64,000 bases of DNA. Source: Bacteroides thetaiotaomicron VPI-5482. GTDB lineage: Bacteria; Bacteroidota; Bacteroidia; Bacteroidales; Bacteroidaceae. This document shows positions 8,470 through 19,000 of the stretch, one piece after another. The notes beneath the pieces are model-generated. The model was not told where the DNA came from, searched no databases, and saw only the letters and a program-made list of their open reading frames with translations. The stretch is from positions 5,580,001-5,644,000 of the forward strand of contig NC_004663.1 in the NCBI RefSeq assembly GCF_000011065.1. Direction: 5' to 3'. Every line of letters begins with the position of its first letter. The first letter of the stretch is position 1. A program made the position numbers and the translations under genes.

Positions 8470-9873
8470 TTATTCGGCAAAAGCATGTCTGTAACCTTGC
8501 ACTTTGTTCCATCCGCCACGGGTGAAATCAGGAACTTCTACCGGAGCAGAACCGTTTTCGATGGAGAGTCTGGTCAGTTCGGCCATACAACACCATTCTG
8601 CGAGGTCGTAAACGTCCATGTCCAGTGGCAAACCATTGCGCAGACAGTATACCAGACGATAGTCCATGATATAATCCATACCGCCGTGTCCACCTACTTT
8701 CTTGGCAGTTTCTTCCAGTTCTTTGTGAATAGGATCTTTGTATTTAGCCATCAATGCTTTTTTTACATCTTCAGATACAGAACCGTGTGCGTTCAGCTTT
8801 TCGTGATTCGGCACATCATTAGAGTCTACTTGTGTAGGTCTCAGACAGTATTCCTCAATCGGATATTTGCTGGCATAGCCATCAGCTCCAACTACCTGGT
8901 ACATACGGCTGTAAGGACGGGGAGTCATTACATTGTGCTGTATCAGCATTGTTTTGCCGTTCTCCGTACGGATGAGGGTTGTGGTCTGGTCTCCGTTCTG
9001 GAAGTCTTTTACTTCTTTTCCGGTAGACTTTTTAATGTATGCCGGACCGTTCACAGCTTTGGTGTCCATAGCTACGAGAGTTTTCATACGGTCGCCACGG
9101 TGAATATTGAGTACCTGGCAAGCCGGGCCCATACCATGAGTTGCATATACATCACCACGATGTTTCTGATTGTAGTCCATACGCCAGTTGTTCCAGTAAT
9201 ACGGCCAGAAGTCTTCCAGATTGTGTATATAAGCACCTTCTACGTGAAGTACCTCACCGAATACACCTTGTTGTGCCATATTGAGTGAAGTCAGTTCAAA
9301 GAAGTCATATACGCAGTTTTCCAGTTGCATACAGTGTTTGCGAGTCTTTTCAGAAGTGTTGATTAGCTTCCAGATTTCATCCAGTGTCATAGCGGCAGGT
9401 ACTTCGATGGCTACATGTTTGCCATGTTCCATAGCGTATACACCCATGTCTGCATGGTGTTTCCAGTCTGTAGCTATGTATACCACGTCGATATCGTCAC
9501 GTTCGCAGAGCTTTTTCCATGCTTTTTCGTCTCCTGCGTAGGAAGCTGCTTTCGGCAGACCGGCTTTCTCCAGTATCTTTTGAGCATTTTCAACACGTTC
9601 GGGGAGAAGATCGCATAAAGCTACAATCTGAGTTCCCGGAATATGTGTCCAGCGTTCAACCGCACCGGGACCGCGCATTCCCAATCCGATAAAGCCTACA
9701 CGAACCGTTTCAAGTTTAGGAGTAACGAGTTGGATTACATCTTGCTGATTTGCCGGACGAGCCGGAGTTTCTACTTTAATCGGAGAGAACTTTGCTTTTG
9801 TCTTTTGAGCAAAACTGGTCTGGCAGGTCAACAATGCAAGACCGATGAGTGTGTTAAGTAGTAGTTTCTTCAT
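8470..9873 (-). CDS. GH109 alpha-N-acetylgalactosaminidase, exported
   Basis: The 467-residue protein has a signal peptide (SFAQ near residue 22). A Gfo/Idh/MocA-type Rossmann domain follows, with the dinucleotide motif VGFIGLGMRGPG at about residue 58. GH109 enzymes keep a tightly bound NAD and remove alpha-linked GalNAc by an oxidation-elimination route, and the founding members act on blood group A antigen. Conserved family segments include [30 protein letters not shown], and YATHGMGPACQVLNIHRGDRM. It is preceded by 233 bp that hold a hairpin but no gene, so it may be a separate transcription unit from the M60 gene. A close relative without a signal peptide lies at 23223-24482. Confidence 0.92.
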   Translation of the reverse strand: MKKLLLNTLIGLALLTCQTSFAQKTKAKFSPIKVETPARPANQQDVIQLVTPKLETVRVGFIGLGMRGPGAVERWTHIPGTQIVALCDLLPERVENAQKILEKAGLPKAASYAGDEKAWKKLCERDDIDVVYIATDWKHHADMGVYAMEHGKHVAIEVPAAMTLDEIWKLINTSEKTRKHCMQLENCVYDFFELTSLNMAQQGVFGEVLHVEGAYIHNLEDFWPYYWNNWRMDYNQKHRGDVYATHGMGPACQVLNIHRGDRMKTLVAMDTKAVNGPAYIKKSTGKEVKDFQNGDQTTTLIRTENGKTMLIQHNVMTPRPYSRMYQVVGADGYASKYPIEEYCLRPTQVDSNDVPNHEKLNAHGSVSEDVKKALMAKYKDPIHKELEETAKKVGGHGGMDYIMDYRLVYCLRNGLPLDMDVYDLAEWCCMAELTRLSIENGSAPVEVPDFTRGGWNKVQGYRHAFAE

Positions 9874-10040
9874 CTTTCTTTTAATTTTTAATTGGGGGTT
9901 ATTAATTGGTTTTTCATTTCGGTGTCAAAAATACTAATTAATTAATCAATCCAGTGTAATTATTGTAGATATTTTCATTGCCCGTCTATATTTTTGGTAG
10001 AAAAAGAGTCGCACTATTCGCTATGTTATAATGATATTTT

Positions 10041-10069
10041 CGGCATCGCCCGAACAGTGAGCGATGCCG
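10041..10069. terminator. Hairpin downstream of the first M60 gene
   Basis: CGGCATCGC at 10041-10049 pairs perfectly with GCGATGCCG at 10061-10069 around an 11-base loop. It lies 38 bases past the M60 stop on the minus strand. The downstream side reads AAAATAT rather than a U-run, so termination strength is uncertain. Confidence 0.5.
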
Positions 10070-10106
10070 TTTCTACATCTGTAATGTGTGTTAAGTTAAA
10101 TTATTC

Positions 10107-12680
10107 TTATAACAGAATACGTTTTCCGTCAGCTTGTACGGCATATAATTTGGCATTCACCATCAATATAGATGAAGGAATCTCGAAAGTCGTGAAGGTA
10201 GAAAAATAAAGTAATTTTCCATTTTCATCATTCTCTCTGAGTTCAAAAGCCACAGCTTCATCTCCGTTTTGGATGGAGACCTTGCGTCCTGCCAGCTCTG
10301 CCGTGATAGCTTTGGTTATCTTCTGATTTTCTTTGAATTGAGTGTAATATCCGACATCTCCGACTGCCGAATAGCGGTAGTCATTCGATGGAAACTCACT
10401 TTTCTTTCTGTCTTCAATGTATTGGAAAGCATGTTTCGGGGCAGGGAATTGTGCCATGTATTCTTTTGCTTCCCGAATCATCGCATCACTTACATAGTAT
10501 TTGTATGTTCCATACTGTTCGATAGTCGTATTGACAGGTTCGAAGAATCCCCACATCTCGAAAAAGTCTGTCAGGTTCTGATTGGCGGCTTTACTTGCCA
10601 TTTTGGCAAATTCAAGTTGCTTTTTCCCGGGATCTTCACCTTCGGTCATATTCACTTCACGCATCAGTTTGAAAAGTGTTTGCCAGAAATCTGTTTTATA
10701 TTCGCATCGGTGATAGTAAATCCATAGTTGCCAGTTCATTCTCATATGCGTTTCTGTGTCTTCGTTCTGGTGGGTTGCGTCTCCCATATTATACCAAGCC
10801 TGCCCGTTGGCATAACGGGCGGTTGCAACGCTTCCTAACCCGTTACCACGCGATTTGTATTTTCCTAATTTATAGATAATGAAATTAGAGAACAGATTAT
10901 TAGATGATTCGGTAGAACTGGCCCAGTTAATAGCTGCCTGATGAACATGGCCAATTTCATGAGCTGGTCCCCACGCGTTATCTTCCGCCGCCATTACATT
11001 ATCTTCCAACAAGATATTGCCTAAGTAGGTATAGACAAATCCGATTTGATAGTCAGAAGCCCACATATAACTTCCTTCCGGTGAGATGGCAAATAAATGG
11101 TTGTTGACTTGTGATGGGCGTACATCGTCAATTCCCATTAATTCTTGTTGCCAGCCGACAATGTTATCCCATAGATGGATGGCTGAGAGGATGTTGTTGG
11201 GTACATATTCCAATAATTTGTTGCGGTGGAAATAGAACATGATCTTTTCACCGCGTATGCAGAAGTATTTGTGTGTTGATTTTTTCAATAATTCAGCGTA
11301 TTTTTCGTCTGTCTTATGTTCTTTCAGGTCGAAGAAACCGTTCACTGTGCCACTTCCGAGTGGTATGTGAATTTTGATGGGTTTTGCTGTATTTGAAGTC
11401 AGTTCGGTGTTGTACATGACAAACAATTGTCCTTCTCCTTTCATAGTCAGTTTGTTGACTCCGGGATTTAGCATATAGACATCGCCTGAAGAAGCAGTTT
11501 GCTTGTATTCTGTTCCTGTTTCCCAAATACACTGCATTGAAATATTCTGTCCGTATGTGTCACCAACCAATACGATGATATCGTCTCCTGCCTTGACGGA
11601 TATACCAGTCGGATTGTCGAGATCACTATATTTCTTAGTCATTAATTTATCCGCCCATTCAGCAATATTACTGTATGGTTCATAGCTGCGAATGCGAAAT
11701 TCTTTTTCCCATTTGTCGTATGTATTGTCACGAACCGCTTCTGCTATTCTGACGAAATAGTCTGGCAGAGCTTGTATCTGTTCGTTGGTGACGTTGTTCT
11801 TTATTTCCGTACAAGTTATATCGGTGAATACGGTAAGAAGTTGTTTATCCAGTGTTTTATCCGTATTTGTTTTGTAAAATTCCATTTCATCACAGCTTAC
11901 AAAATCACCCAGACCGCTTAATACTTCGAATTTGATTCCGGTCGCTTTTATGCCTTCTGAAAATGAAACTTTGGAAGGAGCATTCTGCTCTTTAAAGTCA
12001 TATTCTCCCTGTAATGTATAATCTGATCGGTCAGGATTGGTTGTTGTATATACTTTGACCTTTCCGAAGTTTCCATTACCGGATCGTGTATAATAAATTA
12101 AGTAGTCTATTTCCGTATCTCCTTTAAAATAGTATTCCAGCGTGACAGGGAATTTGGCGGATTGTCCCCACGGAGTGTGGAAAGGGGCAGCTCCATCAGT
12201 TGAAAATTTGCCATCATATGTATTTTCAATATCCTGTCCCTCCTGATGCTCACTCGCTTTGCCTCCGGTTGGTGTAACCTTGATGTCACCCTCAACAATT
12301 ACTTCGCCTTTGGCATATTGATTAACGGTGATAGTATAGGTAGCAGTAGTTGATGTTACTTTTATGTTGGCTGTTCTTTTGGTTTCGCCTGTATTTTCAT
12401 TCACTGTAATTCTCAGGAAAGTTCCTTCTGCTGCTGTCTTTTGTTTTGAGCATTGTAGCCAGTTTGCTTCATAAGAGACACTCCATTGAGCTAACTCCAT
12501 AGATGTGTTAATTGGAATCTGGACAGACGTACTTGATTTATCCAGATTTTGTATCAGATATTCTTCACTGATACTGAAGGAGCTATTTATAATCGATTTT
12601 TCGGTATCCTTGCATGCCAGTGAAACTGTGAATAGAGTAAAAAGGGCTAACAGGTTAGTAATGAATCTTTTTATTGTCAT
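10107..12680 (-). CDS. M60-like mucin peptidase with BACON and F5/8 type C domains (BT4244-like)
   Basis: The 857-residue lipoprotein (SLACKDTEKS lipobox near residue 23, charged residues after the Cys fitting a surface-export signal) probably sits on the outer membrane surface. Domains: BACON (about 40-130), a CBM32/F5-8C-like module (about 135-275, VSCDEMEFYK), then the M60 gluzincin domain. The zinc motif HEIGH is at 574-578 with catalytic Glu575 and third ligand Glu591, in HEIGHVHQAAINWASSTES. Family members cut glycoproteins next to O-glycosylated Ser/Thr; the B. thetaiotaomicron BT4244 peptidase is the model. It is the fourth gene of the susCD operon, 82 bp after the DUF1735 gene. Confidence 0.93.
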   Translation of the reverse strand: MTIKRFITNLLALFTLFTVSLACKDTEKSIINSSFSISEEYLIQNLDKSSTSVQIPINTSMELAQWSVSYEANWLQCSKQKTAAEGTFLRITVNENTGETKRTANIKVTSTTATYTITVNQYAKGEVIVEGDIKVTPTGGKASEHQEGQDIENTYDGKFSTDGAAPFHTPWGQSAKFPVTLEYYFKGDTEIDYLIYYTRSGNGNFGKVKVYTTTNPDRSDYTLQGEYDFKEQNAPSKVSFSEGIKATGIKFEVLSGLGDFVSCDEMEFYKTNTDKTLDKQLLTVFTDITCTEIKNNVTNEQIQALPDYFVRIAEAVRDNTYDKWEKEFRIRSYEPYSNIAEWADKLMTKKYSDLDNPTGISVKAGDDIIVLVGDTYGQNISMQCIWETGTEYKQTASSGDVYMLNPGVNKLTMKGEGQLFVMYNTELTSNTAKPIKIHIPLGSGTVNGFFDLKEHKTDEKYAELLKKSTHKYFCIRGEKIMFYFHRNKLLEYVPNNILSAIHLWDNIVGWQQELMGIDDVRPSQVNNHLFAISPEGSYMWASDYQIGFVYTYLGNILLEDNVMAAEDNAWGPAHEIGHVHQAAINWASSTESSNNLFSNFIIYKLGKYKSRGNGLGSVATARYANGQAWYNMGDATHQNEDTETHMRMNWQLWIYYHRCEYKTDFWQTLFKLMREVNMTEGEDPGKKQLEFAKMASKAANQNLTDFFEMWGFFEPVNTTIEQYGTYKYYVSDAMIREAKEYMAQFPAPKHAFQYIEDRKKSEFPSNDYRYSAVGDVGYYTQFKENQKITKAITAELAGRKVSIQNGDEAVAFELRENDENGKLLYFSTFTTFEIPSSILMVNAKLYAVQADGKRILL

Positions 12681-12762
12681 TTTTTTGCTGTATTAGTTTT
12701 TAAGATAGATGAGGTATAAAAGGGTGAATCAAAAGTCTGACTCACCCTTTGTCTCTCATTTA

Positions 12763-14055
12763 TTATTCGGACAGTATGAACAGACTAAATTCGCTCCATA
12801 CAAAGAAGGAACCACCGGTCCAGTTGCTTTCACATTTAAAGCGTAAGGTGTTGGCAGCATTGTCTATTGAAACGTCGGGAGAAACATAAACTCCTGCAGC
12901 ACCTGACGGGAGACCATCTTCATCCCACGCAAAACGCTTGTAAAGTTGTAAATTGTTCTCATTCGTTCCTGTATATAAATTGAACCATGCCAAAGCGGCA
13001 TTTCCGTTATTTGATCTGTTTGTATAGGTGAAACGGAATGTCTTAGTTGATACGGGCAATTTTACTTGAACATAATGCTTGTCGGCAATTGATACACTCC
13101 ACGCGCTGTGGAAGTAGGTACCTATATCTCCATCCAATAAATTAGCTAAGGAACCTTCTGACGGTTCTATTGCATTACTGGAAAGCATGTCCGCTGTCAG
13201 ACTGTATTTTTCAACAGATGCAACCAGTATAAATGGATTCGTGTCGAATTCGAAACCGTCTTTTCCATTAATTTCCAGAATCTTTATACCCACATTTCCG
13301 GAGGTCTTCGTAAACTTAGGGATATTAACTTGAACAGAAGATGTGTTTCCAGGCTCAAATGAGATGATATCCGAAACCAACGTTGCTCCTTCTAAGGTAG
13401 TAGTAGTTTCATCAATTGCTACTTTACAGGTGAAATTCCATTGGTTTTCGACTTGCAATCCTAAATCAAGAGCAATGGTGCCTCCACTTTGGGGCAGATA
13501 TTTAGTCACGGTTCCTGAACTGGATTCAGTGACTGAAAGAGAGGGAGTAATAATCTCCGGTTTCAGAACTAATGTGTTTTTATCCGCCAGGATGGAATCG
13601 GATGTACTGGTCAGCATGATTGGAAGGACACACGTTTGTCCCTCTTCAAGAGTCTGCTCAAAGATTTCTATCTCGTTGGTATTCAACTGTAAATTGATGA
13701 TCTTATAGGTTTCAGCAGAAGAATAATCGAGTTCTTCCATGTTGAACGAATAACAATTGGCAGGCATTGCCACATAGTCCAAACCTCTCTCGGAGATATA
13801 CTTCTCAAAATTGACTGCATCCATTGCACCGATATGGGCAGAAGCTGTCAATGTGGGTTGACTTCCGGATTTAATGACCGTTATTGAATAGTTAGTAGCC
13901 TCTCCTGTTTTATAAAGATCTACGGCTTGCTCACCGGTGGTCTGCAGTGATAGTATTTTCTCATATTCCTGCGGATAGGTATCGTCATAATTGTCGCAGG
14001 AAGTATTCATCAGAATCATCCCGCACAAACACAATGCTATTGATATATGTTTCAT
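12763..14055 (-). CDS. DUF1735 (BT_3987-type) plus F5/8 type C surface lipoprotein
   Basis: 430 residues with a lipobox (MNTSCDNYDD, Cys at about residue 20). The N-terminal DUF1735 repeats (about 30-270) are typical of proteins placed just after SusD and thought to bind glycan at the cell surface. The C-terminal 150 residues form a discoidin/F5-8C-like module beginning SLTADMLSSNAIEPSEGSLA. A closely similar module (LTVDMFSANATEPSEGSLAA) ends the 45894-47711 protein of PUL 2, showing the two loci share an origin. It follows susD by 36 bp. Likely role: surface glycan-binding partner of SusCD; inferred. Confidence 0.85.
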   Translation of the reverse strand: MKHISIALCLCGMILMNTSCDNYDDTYPQEYEKILSLQTTGEQAVDLYKTGEATNYSITVIKSGSQPTLTASAHIGAMDAVNFEKYISERGLDYVAMPANCYSFNMEELDYSSAETYKIINLQLNTNEIEIFEQTLEEGQTCVLPIMLTSTSDSILADKNTLVLKPEIITPSLSVTESSSGTVTKYLPQSGGTIALDLGLQVENQWNFTCKVAIDETTTTLEGATLVSDIISFEPGNTSSVQVNIPKFTKTSGNVGIKILEINGKDGFEFDTNPFILVASVEKYSLTADMLSSNAIEPSEGSLANLLDGDIGTYFHSAWSVSIADKHYVQVKLPVSTKTFRFTYTNRSNNGNAALAWFNLYTGTNENNLQLYKRFAWDEDGLPSGAAGVYVSPDVSIDNAANTLRFKCESNWTGGSFFVWSEFSLFILSE

Positions 14056-14091
14056 ATATATTCTATATTGTTATGAATGAATAAAAAATAA

Positions 14092-16032
14092 TTAATATCC
14101 GGGTGCTTGTACCATTTGCGGATTTTTGTATACTTCGTTGTAGAATACCGGATTCAGGTACATGCGGTTTTCCCACACATAAGGTGCATCAACTGTAGTT
14201 CGTTTATTAAATTCTTCGAATGTGGGACTTTGAACTTCTGCATTCAATCCTTCCCGTTTGTTTGCTCCAAAGTACTTGGCTCCTTCTGCCCAACGGCGGA
14301 CATCGAAGAAGCGGTGACCTTCGTTCCATAATTCAACAAAACGTTCATTGTGTACCCAGTCTTTTATTGTCATATTATTTGTGATATCAGCCAATGTTAA
14401 TTTAGGGATTCCGGCACGTTCACGAACAGGATTTAGTGCATCAATGGCTTCCTGTGTATTTCCTAATGCTGCATGGCATTCTGCTACGTTTAGGTAGAGT
14501 TCGGCCAGGCGGAATAAGATAGTAGGTGCGCTTGTTCCGCTTGTAGAACCGCCGGCTGTATAGAATTCAGTTACCGGATCAACAAACTTTTGTGTCAGGA
14601 ACCCTGTGACACTATGGTCACGATTAAATAGAGACGGATTGTAACCGTGCATTTCCGAATTCCTCATTTCCAGTTTCAGAGGAGAACCGGCCGCAAATTT
14701 AGTTCCGTAGTCACCACCGTCAAAAGCCATCCATGCATAGAAACGAGGTTCACGACCCACATTCAATTTGATAATGTCTTCCCGTGAAGAGATACCTGCT
14801 GACTCAAACCATTCAGAGGAAGGAGTAAAGTCAAGGTCTTTTTCAGGTAGTTTCCCGTTAGCTGTATAGAAATGTTCGAACGTATATAATGTAGGAGATA
14901 CACCACTATAACCAGCATGCCATGTTCCATCCGATTTCTTCAGAATACGAAGCGGATAACGGGAATAAAAATCAAACTGGTTGGATAATCCCCAGATAAT
15001 TTCTTTGTTTCCTTCAGATTCACGTGTACTTACGGCATAGCGCATCTTCATTACGTTTTTCAGGAATTCTTTATTATCTTCCACGTCTGCTACTCCGGGA
15101 ACAAAAGGTAAGTTCAGGGATTGTCGGGAGTAATATTCGTCGTCATCGTAAAGTTCACGGTCACCGGAAGTTGTAGCTAATGTAAGTGCTTCCTGACATG
15201 CGGCCAGTGCTCTTTCCCATTTGCTCTTGTCATAAGTATTGCTTACCAAAGCTTTACCGTAACCCGGAGTCTCGAAATTCTCATTCTGCCAGTTAGGGTA
15301 GGGGAAACTTCCGTTCCATAAAGGAGATGCGGCATAAAGTAACAAACGTGCTTTTACAGCTTTAGCTATAGTAGATGTAGCGCGACCCCATTCATTGGTA
15401 ACGGTGCGGTTGGCAGGAAGTACTTTGGCGGCTTCATCCAGCTGGTTCGCAATCCAGTCTACACAATAGTCAAAGTGAAAACGTCCATTATACTCTGACG
15501 TTGGGGTATCCATCGGAATGTACGAGTCTGTAATTGGGATGGGACCATATCTTCTTAAAGTAGCGAAGTGGTAATAAGCTACCAGGAATTGGCATTCGGC
15601 TCTCCATTGTTCCTTTTCTGCATCAGATGCAATGTCGCTTCCCGCATTTTCCAACTTTTGTAAAAACAGATAACATTGTCCTATATATTGGTAAGTAGTT
15701 CCCCATAGCCAGTCTTGGTTAGTGGATGATGCAGTGTTAAATGCATAGGCGCCCCAATAACCGTCTGTGTTCCATGAATAAGGTAATACATATTCGTCTG
15801 TCGTAGAGTTTATTTCCCCCAGATAGGCACTGGGTAAGTCTGTACTGACACCTCCATAACAGGAATAAAGAAATCCTAAAGCTCGGGTGGGGCTTGACAT
15901 TGCGTCATCGATATTGGGTTGTTCGGGTGGAACGACGTCTAGATAATCACATGAGGTTAAGCCCAATGCAGTGATAATAACTGCTATACTTATATTTTGA
16001 AAGATGCGTGTTAGTTTCATATTTTTTCTCAT
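14092..16032 (-). CDS. SusD-like (RagB/SusD) glycan-binding lipoprotein
   Basis: 646 residues with a lipobox (ALGLTSCDYLDV). The SusD fold is recognisable from the TPR-bearing N-terminal half (FLVAYYHFATLRRYGPIPI), and the C-terminal half holds RLAELYLNVAECHAALGNTQEAIDALNPVRERAG and NERFVELWNEGHRFFDVRRW. SusD proteins form the lid of the SusC transporter. The first ATG is at 16032; an internal ATG at 16020 would give a more usual signal peptide start. It follows susC by 6 bp, so it is cotranscribed and probably translationally linked. Confidence 0.94.
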   Translation of the reverse strand: MRKNMKLTRIFQNISIAVIITALGLTSCDYLDVVPPEQPNIDDAMSSPTRALGFLYSCYGGVSTDLPSAYLGEINSTTDEYVLPYSWNTDGYWGAYAFNTASSTNQDWLWGTTYQYIGQCYLFLQKLENAGSDIASDAEKEQWRAECQFLVAYYHFATLRRYGPIPITDSYIPMDTPTSEYNGRFHFDYCVDWIANQLDEAAKVLPANRTVTNEWGRATSTIAKAVKARLLLYAASPLWNGSFPYPNWQNENFETPGYGKALVSNTYDKSKWERALAACQEALTLATTSGDRELYDDDEYYSRQSLNLPFVPGVADVEDNKEFLKNVMKMRYAVSTRESEGNKEIIWGLSNQFDFYSRYPLRILKKSDGTWHAGYSGVSPTLYTFEHFYTANGKLPEKDLDFTPSSEWFESAGISSREDIIKLNVGREPRFYAWMAFDGGDYGTKFAAGSPLKLEMRNSEMHGYNPSLFNRDHSVTGFLTQKFVDPVTEFYTAGGSTSGTSAPTILFRLAELYLNVAECHAALGNTQEAIDALNPVRERAGIPKLTLADITNNMTIKDWVHNERFVELWNEGHRFFDVRRWAEGAKYFGANKREGLNAEVQSPTFEEFNKRTTVDAPYVWENRMYLNPVFYNEVYKNPQMVQAPGY

Positions 16033-16038
16033 AATAAA

Positions 16039-19000
16039 TTAGAACTGAAGTTGAATTCCGACATTGACAGTTTTTTGCATAGGATAACTGTTCCAAGAAG
16101 ACAGTTCAGGATCCCAAAGGTCAAACGGACTAAAGGTGAATAGATTGGCTGCGCTGACGAAAATACGTCCGTAAGGTATCTTATATCCTACTTCTACATT
16201 CTTCAATCGGAGGAAAGAACCATTTCTCAACCAGTAACTACTGTTCACTGTATTGTTGGCAACGTCTGTTGCAAGTAGTCCCAAACGAGGATATTTGGCA
16301 TCCCAATTCTGTTTTTCTTCCGACCAGTAATTATCGGCTATATATTTTAATACATTTCTGTTACCGACGGCTATTCCTTCTTGGAAAGGGTCAATACCGT
16401 TTGTCATGATAGAACGCAGAGCAGAGCCACTGAAGAAGACACCAAAATCAAACTTTTTGTAGTTGACAGTTCCGCCAAATCCGTATTGTAAGCGTGGAGT
16501 ACTTCCATATTTGGAGATCATCGTCTGGTCATCCGAATCAATGATACCATCACCGTTAAGGTCACGATATTTAATATCTCCGACCTTGGGTGTAGAACCC
16601 AAATTCTGGGCAGGGCTGTTATCTATTTCTTCTTGTGACTTGAATAAGCCTTCTGCTATGTAGCCGGTAATGCGTGAATAAGGTTTTCCGGTTTCTGACT
16701 TCCATATAGTCGGATATTCCGGTTCATCCACATAGACCATTTTATTTTTGTTGTAGGTGAAGTTTGCCTGTAGACTGACAGACAAATCTTTGGAGAAGTT
16801 ATTGGCATAATTAATACTGAATTCCACTCCTTTATTATCCATTTTACCAATATTACTCCAAGGTTTGGCAATATGATAAGCCAGCGATTGTGGCCATGCT
16901 TCACGGTTCATGAAGATGTCATAACGCTTGTCGTAGAAATAATCGAAGGTAAATGTCCAGTTTCGGAACAATGTAAAATCAATACCGATATCGAGCTTCT
17001 TTACTTTTTCCCATCCCAAACCGGACATGGCGTAGTATGCCATCTGAGGACCTCCTAATTGGTAGTCCATATTTTGTCCGGAAGTCCATTTCAGATAAGA
17101 CAGGTCGTTGTTTGTAATCTTGTCTATATACAGGTAATAACTTCCGCCGGCTGTTGCCAGATCGTCGCTACCTACAAGACCGTAGGAACCTCTGATTTTG
17201 AGATTGTCCACTACATTTTTCATTGGTTCGAAGAAAGCTTCATTGCTTATCACCCATCCTAAAGACACGGCAGGGAAGAATCCGAAACGGTCTTCTTTGG
17301 CCAGACGTTCGGTCCCGTTGTAACCGAAGTTAAACTCAAACAGATAGCGTTGTCCGTAATCATAAGTAAGACGTCCGGAAAGGCCTTGATTACGGTTGGG
17401 TAACACATCGCTTCTGTATTCGCGTTGTTTGTAGAGTAACATGGCACCTACATTATGCAGACCGAATTGACGGGCATAGTTTAGGTTGAACTGTAATTCA
17501 AATGTTTGGTCGGATGACTTTCCGATAGCCGACTGACTGATATAATCGCTGCCATTCGAATTTAGCAGTTCCAATTCATAATTCGTATTTTCCAGGTCGG
17601 TTTCATCGTAGCTTCCGCTTTTTATGCGATAATAATAAGGAGCAATGCTACGATCAAAGTAAGAACTTGACCAGGTTTTGAAATTTACAAAAGCATTAAT
17701 TTTAAGCCCTTTAGTGATAAAATCCAAATCCTGATCTATCTTGATAACTGTGTTAAGTGTATTTTCGTTCGTTTCGGCAAATGATGTCATCATCCTGGCA
17801 TAGGGGTTCGTGTATAAGGTACTTCCTGAGATGATGTTGTTGCCGTACATGATACGCCCGTCTTGACTTGGATAAGTAACCGGAAATTCTATGGGGGTAG
17901 TAGTCAGAATCTGTTTGAACAAATCCTCGCTTGATACATTCGGGCTTTTTTTCTGACGGATCTGAGCGTTCATATTCATTTTGATTGTCGTCGTCGGCGT
18001 CAGTTTATAAGCAATATTATTCTGGAAGGTATAGTTCATTATATTAATATTGTTGTTCCATGAATATGCTTTCCCTGTGTTCAGCAAGCCTGAATCATGG
18101 CTGACATCCAAACTCATGTAATATTTAACTTTAGAACCACCACCGGAAATGTTGACGTTGGCACGTTGGCGCATACTCATGTTTTTAAACAATACGTCTT
18201 GCCAGTTTACATCGGGGTATAGGTATGGGTTGACTCCGGATGCCGTACGTTCCATGTCTGTAGCACTGTATTTGGGTGTAGCGGAAGAGTTTCTGGCTAA
18301 TGAAGCTTTATTATACATATCCATATAAGTAGCTCCGTCCACAAATTCCGGGAACTTGTCTAAGTAGTTGAAAGAATTTTCTGCTGTAACGTTGATGGAT
18401 GTTTTACTATTGTATTCTCCGCCTTTAGTTGTGACGATCATTACACCGTTAGCTCCGCGTGAACCATAGATAGCGGTGGCAGATGCATCTTTAAGGATAG
18501 AGAAACTTTCAATATTCTCGGCCGGCACATAATTAAGGTCACCGGATGATATTTCTACATCATCCAGTAAAATCAGAGGAGTTGCTCGTCCACCGAAAGT
18601 ACCGATACCGCGAATGTAAAATTCGGCACCGGAGCCAGGCTCTCCGGAATTTGTTTTTGCGATGACACCCGCCAACTTTCCGGCAAATGAATTGGATAAA
18701 GTAGATGACGGCAGCTTGAGGCTGGCACCTTTTATACTTGTGATAGCTCCTGTTACGCTGACCTTCTTTTGGGTACCGGAACCGACTACGACAACTTCAT
18801 TCAAGGTATGATCGTCTCCTTCCAGTACAATTTTGATATTCCCTAGATCTTCTACAGGAACTTCGCGAGTTTTATATCCGATGTAAGTTACGACAAGGAT
18901 CGTCTTATTGTCGGGTATGGAAAGACTAAAATTACCATCAATATCCGAGATTGTACCGGTGTTCTTGTCACCTTTAATCGTGATGTTAGCTCCAATGATG

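Noticed and set aside
8485..9288. Long open frame (267 codons) on the plus strand, antisense to GH109
   Set aside because: Composition and lack of family likeness show it is the shadow of the well-supported GH109 gene; the same applies to long antisense frames in the second M60, GH110 and SusC genes.
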